NCBI GenBank assembly: GCA_019421345.1
Contig: JAHZFL010000017.1
Span: 1 to 44,946, forward strand
Direction: 5' to 3'
Length of the DNA: 44,946 nt
DNA from: Roseburia sp.
GTDB lineage: Bacteria > Bacillota > Clostridia > Lachnospirales > Lachnospiraceae
Shown: piece by piece, positions 26,501-33,047 of the stretch
How positions within the stretch are numbered: position 1 is the stretch's first letter
How the letters are laid out: each line of letters begins with the position of its first letter
The notes under the pieces: generated by a model
Database searches by the model: none
Told to the model about the DNA's origin: nothing
What the model saw: only the letters and a program-made list of their open reading frames with translations
Position numbers and translations under genes: made by a program

Positions 26501-27124
26501 GCTTTCCGCGTCAAACGAGCGGATCGAATCGACCTCATCATCCCACAGCTCGATGCGGACCGGATTCTCCTCCGTCAGCGGAAAAATATCAATGATGCCG
26601 CCGCGCACGGAAAATTCCCCCTGCGTCTGCGCCTGATAATTTTTCTCATAGCCAAGCTCCGCCAGATGTCTGGTCAGCTCCTCCAGGTCCAGACGATCAC
26701 CCACCACGATCTTTCGCACCGCCTGAATAAACTTTTCGGGACTTGGCATCGGGTTCATCAGTCCGTCAAACGTTGTGATCACGGTACATTCCTTCTCCTC
26801 CGCAATCCGTTTTAGCGCATTGATGCGCTCTGCCGTCAGCACATTTCCGCGTATGTCCGACTGATAAAACAAAATATCCTTCGCCGGATAATATACTGCC
26901 TTCTGATCAAAAAAGCGGTATTCCTCCCAGAGCTCTCGCGCCTTTTGCTCATGAAATGTCACAATGATCCGGCTGCCCGAACCATTGTGAATGCTGTACA
27001 TCATATGTGGTTTTGCTGCGTCGATGCAGCCCGAAATCTGAGCCACGCCTGCCAGATTTGGCAGCGCCTCCTCAAGATCACAGATTTCCCTTAACCCCTT
27101 CATGGGTTCTGTGAATGTCCGCAC
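23579..27124 (-). CDS. mfd: Transcription-repair coupling factor Mfd
   Basis: DNA translocase that removes RNA polymerase stalled at lesions and recruits UvrA. The 1181 residues match the family length. Order: a UvrB-like N-terminal part with degenerate ATPase motifs (1 to about 350), the RNA-polymerase-interaction (CarD-like) domain with IGDYVVHESHGLGIYRG near 505-520, the RecG-like motor with Walker A GDVGYGKT near 655, DEEQRFG near 755 and the QLRGRVGRS motif VI, then the TRCF C-terminal domain (about 1020-1130). It starts directly after the pth stop codon with no gap, so the two are one operon, the same order as in Bacillus without the small fin gene. Confidence 0.97.
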   Translation of the reverse strand: MRTFTEPMKGLREICDLEEALPNLAGVAQISGCIDAAKPHMMYSIHNGSGSRIIVTFHEQKARELWEEYRFFDQKAVYYPAKDILFYQSDIRGNVLTAERINALKRIAEEKECTVITTFDGLMNPMPSPEKFIQAVRKIVVGDRLDLEELTRHLAELGYEKNYQAQTQGEFSVRGGIIDIFPLTEENPVRIELWDDEVDSIRSFDAESQRSIENLEEVHIYPACELVLTEEERREGIARIQKEAKKVSDQMRGEMKTEEAHRVRAAADQLAEEACELGVSAGLDAYLSYFCEERASLLDYFDVENTLIFLDEVPRAIERGIATETEFSESMKQRLEKGYILPGQMRELFTCKEILAKLERRKCISLVALETKNPHLELKLRFQLQTKTVNPFNNSFELLVKDLARYKKNGYGVVLLSGSRTRAKRLAEDLMNEGLNAFYSESFAQAVKPGEIMTGYGKIKKGYEYPLIRFVVISESDIFGGEKKKKKRRRIYEGEKIAGFTDLSIGDYVVHESHGLGIYRGIEKIEVDKTEKDYIKIEYAGGGNLYILATQLELIQKYAGADAKKPKLNKLGGQEWNKTKSRVRGAVKEIAEDLIKLYAARQSESGFAYGPDTVWQREFEEMFPFEETEDQDLAIAATKADMESTKIMDRLICGDVGYGKTEIAIRAAFKAVQDGKQVAFLVPTTILAQQHYNNFARRMKDFPVNVDLLCRFRSATEQKKTLENLKKGQVDIIVGTHRLLSKDVVYKDLGLLMIDEEQRFGVAHKEKLKQLKTNIDVLTLTATPIPRTLHMSLIGIRDMSVLEEPPMDRLPIQTYVMEYNEELVREAISRELSRGGQAYYVYNRVREIADVAAKIAELVPEASVSYAHGQMKESELENIMYRFINGEIDVLVSTTIIETGLDISNVNTMIIHDADNMGLSQLYQLRGRVGRSNRTAYAFLMYKRDKMLKEIAEKRLAAIKEYTELGSGFKIAMRDLEIRGAGNLLGAKQHGHMEAVGYDLYCKMLNEAVKEAKGISVAAHFDTSIDIVIDAYIPMGYIPNEFQKLDIYKRIADIETMDEVDEMLEELIDRFGDPPKSVENLLYIAKIKSLAHRVYFTEVSQKAETIKFTLYEKAEIDVTKIPEFVAGFGQKVRFTADAKAPYFTYFLKQNTREKNIGAKEILEEFLEAAQILLPVQQAQGV

Positions 27125-27703
27125 TTAACCCTCCTGCTTCTTTCCATTAAATCTGTTCATTGCCTTATCAATGTCACCGCGCAAAATCATTTCTGCCGCT
27201 GTCACAGCGTCCGAAACGGCGCTCTCTGTCAGACTTCGCTCCGCTGCCGAAAAACGCCCCAGCACATGATCCGCCAAATCCCAGCCCTCCGGCTTTTCCC
27301 CGACTCCCAGCTTAATCCGCATAAAATTCTGCGTACCTGTCTGCGCAATGATATTTTTGATGCCGTTATGTCCGCCCGCGCTTCCCTTCTTACGAATCCG
27401 AATGCCGCCCGGCGCAAGGCTGATGTCGTCAAAGATCACCAGCAGCTCGCTCTCCGCGTCAAGCTTATAATAATGTAAAAGCTCCGCCACACTCTCGCCG
27501 CTTAGGTTCATATAGGTCTGCGGCTTTGCCAGCACGACCTTCTCCCCCGCGATCACGCCCTTGCCGCAAAGCGCCTTATGCTTTTTCTCACTGACACTGA
27601 TCTGATATTGCTCCGCAAGAGCATCCACCGCATCAAAACCGATATTATGTCTCGTCTGCTCATACTGTCTGCCCGGATTGCCAAGTCCTACGATTAAAAA
27701 CAT
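27125..27703 (-). CDS. pth: Peptidyl-tRNA hydrolase
   Basis: Releases peptides from peptidyl-tRNA that dropped off ribosomes. The 192 residues contain GLGNPGRQYEQTRHNIGF with Asn9 and the catalytic His19, MNLSGE with Asn66, and FDDISLAPGGIRIRKKGSAGGHNGIKNI with the conserved Asp near 92-93. GGGAGAG precedes the ATG. It has its own promoter upstream and leads the pth-mfd operon. Called spoVC in Bacillus, where a mutation blocks sporulation. Confidence 0.97.
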   Translation of the reverse strand: MFLIVGLGNPGRQYEQTRHNIGFDAVDALAEQYQISVSEKKHKALCGKGVIAGEKVVLAKPQTYMNLSGESVAELLHYYKLDAESELLVIFDDISLAPGGIRIRKKGSAGGHNGIKNIIAQTGTQNFMRIKLGVGEKPEGWDLADHVLGRFSAAERSLTESAVSDAVTAAEMILRGDIDKAMNRFNGKKQEG

Positions 27704-27754
27704 GTCTCTCTCCCGTCATCCAATCTGTTCTTCATACATTTTTGTCTACGTTTC

Positions 27755-27782
27755 ATTTTACAGAAGTTTTTGGATTTTACAA
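27755..27782 (-). promoter_or_regulatory. pth-mfd promoter
   Basis: Minus-strand TTGTAA (27777-27782), 16-bp spacer, TAAAAT (27755-27760), about 50 bp before the pth start codon. Confidence 0.55.
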
Positions 27783-27895
27783 GAGTTTTATACAGTAAGG
27801 GATGTTGCAAAATAAACGGCTTTGACTCAAGATGGGGAAATTGAATGTTTGCGGCTTATTCGCCAATGATCAGATAAGAGTAAAGAATCCTTATG

Positions 27896-28054
27896 TCAAA
27901 AAAATTGTGCTTCCCAATTTGGGAAGCACGACAAACTATCGGCGTTTACTCTATAAAAAAATCGACATAGCACCGGTATAAGTAATACGAGAATGACCCC
28001 TGCTCCAAAACAAATAATAACAAAACGCAGCTTTTTCCGTTCATCATTGTTCAT
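27896..28054 (-). CDS. Small membrane protein (52 aa), unknown
   Basis: Short ORF of 52 codons starting MNNDERKKLRFVIICF and ending NWEAQFF. After a charged head (1-10) one hydrophobic segment spans about 11-30 (FVIICFGAGVILVLLIPVLC), then a short polar tail with two Trp/Cys-type positions. The ATG has AGGAG 11 nt upstream. The TGA stop lies inside the T-tract of a strong terminator whose stem is within the last codons, so the transcript ends exactly at the gene end. It is preceded by a 15-codon ORF with its own ribosome binding site and one promoter. Composition is AT-rich compared with the neighbours. Not recognised; it could be a type I toxin-like peptide, a signalling-peptide partner or a small regulator. 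Confidence 0.6.
   Translation of the reverse strand: MNNDERKKLRFVIICFGAGVILVLLIPVLCRFFYRVNADSLSCFPNWEAQFF
27898..27929 (-). terminator. Terminator of the small two-ORF unit
   Basis: Perfect stem GTGCTTCCCAA with TTGGGAAGCAC and a one-base loop in the centre, followed on the minus strand by AATTTTTTT. It lies within the last codons of the 52-codon ORF, whose stop is in the T-tract. Confidence 0.85.
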
Positions 28055-28090
28055 AACTTAAAACACTCCTAGTTGACACCTTGACTTGCC

Positions 28091-28138
28091 TTATGCTTCA
28101 TTGCACCAAATCTTATGTGTACCAAAACCATACCCCAT
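28091..28138 (-). CDS. 15-codon peptide ORF upstream of the small membrane gene
   Basis: Minus-strand ATG at 28138 encodes MGYGFGTHKIWCNEA and stops at TAA. It is the first ORF after a clear promoter, with an untranslated leader of about 20 nt, and has a very strong ribosome binding site AAGGGGTGAT 4 nt from the ATG, much stronger than expected by chance. The 52-codon membrane ORF begins 36 nt later. Function unknown: a leader peptide controlling the second ORF or a short signalling or RiPP-like peptide are both possible; the strong site and single promoter are what is seen, the rest is inference. Confidence 0.5.
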   Translation of the reverse strand: MGYGFGTHKIWCNEA

Positions 28139-28167
28139 TGGAATCACCCCTTAAATAGATATGTGTA

Positions 28168-28196
28168 ATTATATGTTTTTAAAATTTATAAATCAA
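28168..28196 (-). promoter_or_regulatory. Promoter of the small two-ORF unit
   Basis: Minus-strand TTGATT (28191-28196), 17-bp spacer, perfect TATAAT (28168-28173); predicted start near 28161. Upstream to 28354 the sequence is AT-rich and no other feature is evident. Confidence 0.7.
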
Positions 28197-28354
28197 TAGG
28201 ATTATTAACTAAAATAAAGGCGAAAATATTGTTCCTATGTTCCAAAAACGCATTTTATCCCTAAAATGAGTATACTGCGAAATATGACATCGAAACGTAC
28301 AGATATTTGCGATTGACAGAATGAATATAGTTAGAGTTTTCATAGAAGATGATC

Positions 28355-28423
28355 AAAAAAAGAAGGATCTCCCGCAGAATATCAGGTGCTAACAACACTG
28401 AATTCTACGGGAGATCCTTCTTT
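28355..28423 (-). terminator. Long-stem terminator of spoVG
   Basis: Arms 28359-28380 and 28402-28423 are complementary over 22 bp with one mismatch (a wobble in RNA), enclosing a 21-nt loop. On the minus strand seven T follow. It lies 26 bp after the spoVG stop codon and closes the glgC-glgD-spoVG unit. The stem is unusually long for a terminator. Confidence 0.85.
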
Positions 28424-28448
28424 GTGACGCCGGAACTAACAATCCGTA

Positions 28449-28724
28449 TTAACCAACCGATCCCTCGGTCTCGATAAGCTCCTCATATTTCTCCAAGATC
28501 AGCCCCTGCAGCCGCTCTCTCGTCTCGGAATTGATCGGATGCGCAATATCCCGATACTCTCCGTCCGCTGCCTTACGGCTTGGCATCGCGATAAATAATC
28601 CCTTTTCTCCCTCGATCACCTTGATGTCATGCACCACAAACTCCTCGTCAATCGTAATTGATACGACTGCCTTCATCTTACCCTCTTTTTCTACTTTTCT
28701 GATTCTCACGTCCGTAATCTGCAT
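28449..28724 (-). CDS. spoVG: Septation/RNA-binding regulator SpoVG
   Basis: Small conserved regulator, an RNA- and DNA-binding protein that affects septation and sporulation. The 91 residues begin MQITDVRIRKVEKEGKMKA and contain FVVHDIKVIEGEKGLFIAMPSRK and DIAHPINSETR, the family core, at normal length. GGGAGG precedes the ATG. It lies 26 nt after glgD with no promoter seen between, so it is probably read with the glycogen genes, unlike the usual spoVG-glmU-prs arrangement of Bacillus. The long hairpin downstream is its terminator. Confidence 0.96.
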   Translation of the reverse strand: MQITDVRIRKVEKEGKMKAVVSITIDEEFVVHDIKVIEGEKGLFIAMPSRKAADGEYRDIAHPINSETRERLQGLILEKYEELIETEGSVG

Positions 28725-28750
28725 CTCTTATGTCCTCCCATGTCTGCTTC

Positions 28751-29869
28751 TTAAAGCATATATCTCTGGTTATTTTCGAATACGATCTTAATACCGTTAT
28801 CCCCGCAATAATAAGTATTTGCCCTTAAAGTATCGCGGCTCTCCACGATACAGTTTTCGATATGCGTATTGTCCCCAATATATACATCGTTTAAAATGAT
28901 CGAATTTTTGATCACGCAGTTTTTCCCGACAAACACTTTCTTAAATAAGACAGAATTTTCGACCTTGCTGTTAATGATACAGCCGCTGGCGATCAGACTG
29001 TTATGCACATCCGAACCCACATTATATTTTGCCGGCGGAAGATCGTCTACCTTAGAACGAATCTTTGGTTCCTCACGGAAGAAATAGCTGCGCACATCCG
29101 GCTTTAAAAAATCCATATTTGTCTCATAATAGGATTCCACCGTCGCAATATTGCTCCAGTACTCCTTCATCTTGTAGCCGTAAATGTGCTTCATATTCTT
29201 ATAGCGGATCAAAATATCGGTGACAAAATCCCAGCGGTTCTCCGCTGCGCTGCGCTCCAGCATCTCGATGAGCTGCCTTCTGCGCACAATATAAATTCCC
29301 GTAGAAATCGTATTGGAATGGGATACCATCGGCTTTTCCTCAAATTCAATGATCCTTGCGTCCTCATTCATGCGCACAACGCCGAACCGGCTGACGTCCG
29401 TACCTGCCGGCATGTCCTTACAGACAACCGTAATATCCGCCTTCTTCTCAATATGATAATCCAGAACCTTATTGTAATCCATCTTATAAACACAGTCGCC
29501 GCTCGTAATGATGACATACGGCTCATGGCTTTTCTTTAGGAAATTAATGTTCTGGTACATCGCATCCGCCGTTCCGCGATACCACCAACTGTTATCCACG
29601 GTCACCGTCGGATTAAAGACAAACAGTCCCCCCTGCTTTCTGCCGAAATCCCACCATTTTGACGAGCTTAGATGCTCGTTTAGGGAGCGGGCGCTGTACT
29701 GCGTCAAAACCGCAACTGTCTGAATGTGCGAATTGCTCATATTGCTGAGAGCAAAGTCAATGCTGCGGTAATTTCCGCCGATCGGCATTGCCGCAATCGC
29801 ACGCTTATTGGACAATTCCTGCATACGGCTGTTATTGCCGCCCGCTAAAATAATACCTATTGCTTTCAT
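28751..29869 (-). CDS. glgD: GlgD subunit of glucose-1-phosphate adenylyltransferase
   Basis: Second subunit of ADP-glucose pyrophosphorylase in Firmicutes; makes ADP-glucose for glycogen with GlgC. The 372 residues start MKAIGIILAGGNNSRMQELS with a nucleotidyltransferase loop, contain SGDCVYKMDYNKVLDYH, and end with a left-handed beta-helix of hexapeptide repeats (SVLFKKVFVGKNCVIKNSI). In the N-terminal loop the GlgC motif GGQGSRLG is replaced by GGNNSRMQ, fitting the non-catalytic, regulatory-type GlgD subunit known from Geobacillus. The start overlaps the glgC stop by 4 nt. Confidence 0.93.
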   Translation of the reverse strand: MKAIGIILAGGNNSRMQELSNKRAIAAMPIGGNYRSIDFALSNMSNSHIQTVAVLTQYSARSLNEHLSSSKWWDFGRKQGGLFVFNPTVTVDNSWWYRGTADAMYQNINFLKKSHEPYVIITSGDCVYKMDYNKVLDYHIEKKADITVVCKDMPAGTDVSRFGVVRMNEDARIIEFEEKPMVSHSNTISTGIYIVRRRQLIEMLERSAAENRWDFVTDILIRYKNMKHIYGYKMKEYWSNIATVESYYETNMDFLKPDVRSYFFREEPKIRSKVDDLPPAKYNVGSDVHNSLIASGCIINSKVENSVLFKKVFVGKNCVIKNSIILNDVYIGDNTHIENCIVESRDTLRANTYYCGDNGIKIVFENNQRYML

Positions 29870-31140
29870 ACCGCCTCACCTGCCTTAATGATTACTTCTC
29901 CGCTCTCCAGCGTGCCCCCCGGATAATCCTCCCCCACGGTTCGACCGGAGATCGCCGTATTTCTTCCGACCGAAACGCCGTCCGGGATCACTGAAAATTC
30001 ACCGATCGTAACAAGACCAAAGGAATAGACGCTCTCATTTAATTTGTTGGGAGCCTCCTCTCCCACTCCAAGCACTGCGTTGCTGCCGACCACAGAGCGC
30101 TCCGCGATGATCGCCTTGTCGATCACTGTATGCTCACCAATCTGCGTCCCCCGCATGATAATGGAATCACGGATGACAGAACCCTTTCCGATCGTAACCC
30201 CCGCTCCTATCACAGAGTTATGTACTTCGCCATAAACCTCCGCCCCGTCTCCGATGATACTCTTGTCGATCACCGCCTCCGCCGCGATATACTGCGGCTC
30301 AATAATATCGCTCTTTGTATAAATCTTCCAGTATTCTTCATACAGATTAAATTCAGGGATCAGATCGATCAGCTCCATATTTGCCTCCCAGTAGGAGCCA
30401 AGCGTACCCACATCCTTCCAGTAGCCGTTGTACTCGTAAGCAAACAGCCGCTTGCCGCCATCATGACAGTACGGAATGATATGCTTTCCAAAATCACAGC
30501 CGCTTTGATCTTTCATTGCATAAAGCGCTTCCTTTAGGACCTGCCAGCTAAAAATATAAATACCCATAGACGCGAGATTACTGCGCGGCTGCGCCGGCTT
30601 TTCTTCAAACTCATGGATCCGCTTCTCCTCGTCCGTGATCACAATGCCAAATCTGCCTGCCTCCTCGATCGGCACGGGCATCGTCGCGATCGTCACATCC
30701 GCCTGATTCTTTTTGTGAAACTCAAGCATCACCTCATAATCCATCTTATAGATATGATCTCCCGACAAAATCAGCACATATTCCGGATCATAGCTCTCCA
30801 TATAATCCATATTCTGGAATATAGCGTTTGCAGTGCCGGTGTACCATTCGCTGTTGTCGCTCTTTTCATATGGCGGAAGAATCGTTACCCCGCCGTTATT
30901 CCTGTCTAAATCCCACGGAATCCCGATGCCGATATGGGAATTTAAACGAAGCGGCTGATATTGCGTCAGCACGCCCACTGTATCGATCCCGGAATTGATG
31001 CAGTTACTGAGCGGAAAATCAATGATACGGTACTTCCCGCCAAATGCGACTGCCGGTTTTGCAACCTTTGCCGTAAGTACGCCGAGACGGCTTCCCTGAC
31101 CTCCGGCTAACAACATGGCTATCATTTCTTTTCTTATCAC
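29866..31140 (-). CDS. glgC: Glucose-1-phosphate adenylyltransferase GlgC
   Basis: Catalytic subunit of ADP-glucose pyrophosphorylase, first committed step of glycogen synthesis. The protein has about 424 residues with the pyrophosphorylase loop AMLLAGGQGSRLG, SGDHIYKMDYEVMLEFH, FEEKPAQPRSNLASMGIYIF and a C-terminal beta-helix. Two earlier starts (GTG 31149, ATG 31146) are open, but they lie too close to AGAGG; the GTG at 31140, with AGAGG 8 nt upstream and MIRKEMIAMLLAGG, fits better. Promoter with extended -10 lies about 55 bp upstream, divergent from murC. glgD follows with a 4-nt overlap. Confidence 0.92.
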   Translation of the reverse strand: MIRKEMIAMLLAGGQGSRLGVLTAKVAKPAVAFGGKYRIIDFPLSNCINSGIDTVGVLTQYQPLRLNSHIGIGIPWDLDRNNGGVTILPPYEKSDNSEWYTGTANAIFQNMDYMESYDPEYVLILSGDHIYKMDYEVMLEFHKKNQADVTIATMPVPIEEAGRFGIVITDEEKRIHEFEEKPAQPRSNLASMGIYIFSWQVLKEALYAMKDQSGCDFGKHIIPYCHDGGKRLFAYEYNGYWKDVGTLGSYWEANMELIDLIPEFNLYEEYWKIYTKSDIIEPQYIAAEAVIDKSIIGDGAEVYGEVHNSVIGAGVTIGKGSVIRDSIIMRGTQIGEHTVIDKAIIAERSVVGSNAVLGVGEEAPNKLNESVYSFGLVTIGEFSVIPDGVSVGRNTAISGRTVGEDYPGGTLESGEVIIKAGEAV

Positions 31141-31196
31141 GTCCATCACCTCTTGTCTCTTTCTGACTAGTCCTAACTTACTATTTCATATTTCAA

Positions 31197-31205
31197 ATTA
31201 TACCA
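31197..31205 (-). promoter_or_regulatory. glgC promoter, extended -10
   Basis: Minus-strand TGGTATAAT (31205-31197): perfect TATAAT with a TGn extension. No clear -35 is present at the expected distance. Confidence 0.55.
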
Positions 31206-31343
31206 TATTCAATTGTCGTTGTATATCACTTTTCACAACTTTGTTTATCTATTTTTTTGTTTTTTGACATTTTACACAAATTTTACACACGTCATTTTTT
31301 TGAAATGTTTCATTGTGTCGAAAATATTTTATGACAAAAGAAT

Positions 31344-31371
31344 TTGCAAATTAATAAGATAAGTTTATAAT
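31344..31371 (+). promoter_or_regulatory. murC promoter
   Basis: TTGCAA (31344-31349), 16-bp spacer, perfect TATAAT (31366-31371). The -10 covers the ATG at 31370, so that ATG cannot be the murC start and the downstream ATG at 31430 is used. Confidence 0.65.
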
Positions 31372-31429
31372 GGGAGAGCAGGCAGATTTTCTTCTGCACA
31401 ACGAAACAAAAACAGGCAGGTATTTTCAA

Positions 31430-32809
31430 ATGTATAAAATTAACTTTCAGCAACCGATTCATGTACACTTTATCGGCATCGGCGGCATCAGCATGAGCGG
31501 TCTTGCCGAGATTCTTTTTGCGGAGCATTTTACCGTTTCCGGCTCGGATGCAAGGGAAACCGCACTGACCAGGCAGCTCTCACAAAAAGGCATCCGCGTA
31601 TATTACGGACAGCAGGCGTCCAATCTCACAGACAGCATCGGGCTTGTTGTCTACACCGCTGCCATAGGCGCCGATAACCCTGAATTCTGTGCCGCCAAAA
31701 GTCTTGGCATTCCCATGATAAGCCGCGCGGAACTGCTTGGGCAAATTATGGATAATTACAAAAATGCGATCGCCGTGGCGGGGACGCACGGAAAAACAAC
31801 GACCACCTCTATGATCAGCCAGATTCTCCTTGCGGCAGACACAGACCCTACCATCACGGTCGGCGGTATCCTGCAGGCGATCGACGGCAATCTTAAGATC
31901 GGCAGGTCGGATGTGTTCATCTCGGAGGCATGCGAGTACACAAACAGCTTTCTGCACTTTTATCCAAAATACAGCATCATCTTGAATGTGGAGGCGGAAC
32001 ACTTGGACTTTTTTAAAGATATTCATGACATCCGCCGTTCATTCCACCAATTTGCTGCAAACACACGCGCAGACGGAGCTATTATCATAAACGGAGATAT
32101 TCCCGATTACACCGGGCTGTTAGAGGGACTGCACCAAAAAGTCGTCTCCTTTGGGCTTTCCGACCACTGTGATCTTTATCCTGCCAACGTCACCTTTGAC
32201 GAAAGAGCCTGCGCCTCCTTTACCGCCATGCACCGCGGAAAGGCGCTTGCTTGCGTAACCTTAAGCGTGCCCGGAATGCACAACGTCTCAAACGCACTCG
32301 CTGCCATCGCGCTCTCTCTGGAGCTTAAGCTTCCCATGCCGGCAGTCTGTGAGGGGCTGCGGGCATTTGGCGGCGCGGACCGCCGTTTCCAGTATAAGGG
32401 CTGTATCGACGGTGTGACGATCATTGACGACTATGCGCACCATCCGACGGAAATACGGGCGACCCTGACCGCTGCGGCAAGCTACCCGCATAAACGCCTG
32501 ATCCTCGCCTTCCAGCCGCATACATACTCCCGCACCAAAGCGTTTCTTGACGACTTTGCGGAGGTTCTCTCTCTGGCAGACCTTGTGGTGCTTGCCGACA
32601 TCTATGCCGCGAGAGAAAAAAATATTTACGGCATATCCTCCCGCGACCTGTTAGATAGGCTTAAGGAAAAAGGAACTCCCTGCGTTTATTTTCCTTCCTT
32701 TGAGGAAATTGAAAAATTTTTATTAAAAAATTGTATAAACGGCGATTTGTTGATAACTATGGGCGCCGGGGATATTGTAACCGTTGGCGAACATCTGCTT
32801 GGGAAATAG
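31430..32809 (+). CDS. murC: UDP-N-acetylmuramate--L-alanine ligase
   Basis: Adds L-alanine to UDP-MurNAc in peptidoglycan synthesis. The protein has 459 residues from MYKINFQQPIHVHFIGIGG, with a Rossmann loop GIGGISMSG (17-25), the Mur ligase P-loop GTHGKTTTT (118-126), NVEAEHLDFF and the C-terminal IIDDYAHHPTEI motif, usual length. An upstream in-frame ATG (31370) lies in the -10 of its promoter and is not used. Only plus-strand peptidoglycan gene here; its terminator lies in the DnaA-box region. Confidence 0.96.
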   Translation: MYKINFQQPIHVHFIGIGGISMSGLAEILFAEHFTVSGSDARETALTRQLSQKGIRVYYGQQASNLTDSIGLVVYTAAIGADNPEFCAAKSLGIPMISRAELLGQIMDNYKNAIAVAGTHGKTTTTSMISQILLAADTDPTITVGGILQAIDGNLKIGRSDVFISEACEYTNSFLHFYPKYSIILNVEAEHLDFFKDIHDIRRSFHQFAANTRADGAIIINGDIPDYTGLLEGLHQKVVSFGLSDHCDLYPANVTFDERACASFTAMHRGKALACVTLSVPGMHNVSNALAAIALSLELKLPMPAVCEGLRAFGGADRRFQYKGCIDGVTIIDDYAHHPTEIRATLTAAASYPHKRLILAFQPHTYSRTKAFLDDFAEVLSLADLVVLADIYAAREKNIYGISSRDLLDRLKEKGTPCVYFPSFEEIEKFLLKNCINGDLLITMGAGDIVTVGEHLLGK

Positions 32810-32810
32810 G

Positions 32811-32828
32811 TTATCCACATTATCCACA
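32811..32828 (+). promoter_or_regulatory. Tandem DnaA boxes 1 and 2
   Basis: Two perfect TTATCCACA 9-mers (32811-32819 and 32820-32828) directly adjacent in the same orientation, starting one base after the murC stop. Box 2 is also the 5' arm of the murC terminator stem. Confidence 0.8.
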
Positions 32829-32876
32829 TTCAAATTGGGGAAAACTTCAACGTTTGGATGTGGATTTTTTATTTTT
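32822..32876 (+). terminator. murC terminator overlapping a DnaA box
   Basis: Stem ATCCACATTCAAA (32822-32834) with TTTGGATGTGGAT (32853-32865), 13 positions with one G-U pair, then TTTTTATTTTTGATTTT. The right arm includes TGTGGATTT, an inverted weak DnaA box. Confidence 0.8.
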
Positions 32877-32899
32877 GATTTTCCCGCCGCAACTGTCTG

Positions 32900-32917
32900 T
32901 TATCCACATTATCCACA
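32900..32917 (+). promoter_or_regulatory. Tandem DnaA boxes 3 and 4
   Basis: Second exact copy of the 18-bp pair TTATCCACATTATCCACA, 89 bp from the first, same orientation (9-mers 32900-32908 and 32909-32917). About 70 bp upstream of the -10 of the dnaD-like gene. Confidence 0.8.
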
Positions 32918-32982
32918 ATTTCCCGCTGCCCGGCATTACGGCTCTTGTACGAAAAATGGTACTTCTCTTTCCAAAATTCCTG

Positions 32983-32991
32983 TGCTATAAT
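32983..32991 (+). promoter_or_regulatory. Promoter of the dnaD-like/dnaI-like operon, extended -10
   Basis: TGCTATAAT (32983-32991), a perfect -10 with TGn extension; the -35 region is weak. Four DnaA boxes lie upstream. Confidence 0.5.
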
Positions 32992-33047
32992 TCTGACGAC
33001 AGAAGACTGTCCTTGATATGATTTGTAGAGAGAGGTTATGATTTGTC

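Noticed and set aside
27790..27830. GGGATGTTGCAAAATAA-like sequence as an IS end
   Set aside because: It resembles some transposon ends, but no partner end, target duplication or transposase fragment is beside it.
27885..27905. CTTATGTCAAA near 27891 as another copy of the 42-bp hairpin repeat
   Set aside because: Only about 10 bp match, without the hairpin; likely chance.
31370..31429. Upstream ATG of the murC frame as the true start
   Set aside because: It lies inside the -10 TATAAT (31366-31371) of the murC promoter, while the ATG at 31430 fits the MurC family start.
32811..32917. Chromosomal origin of replication
   Set aside because: Four boxes are suggestive, but there is no dnaA/dnaN here, the next plus-strand block is only 5 kb long before genes turn back to minus, and no clear unwinding region was identified. 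Kept as a DnaA-box cluster only.
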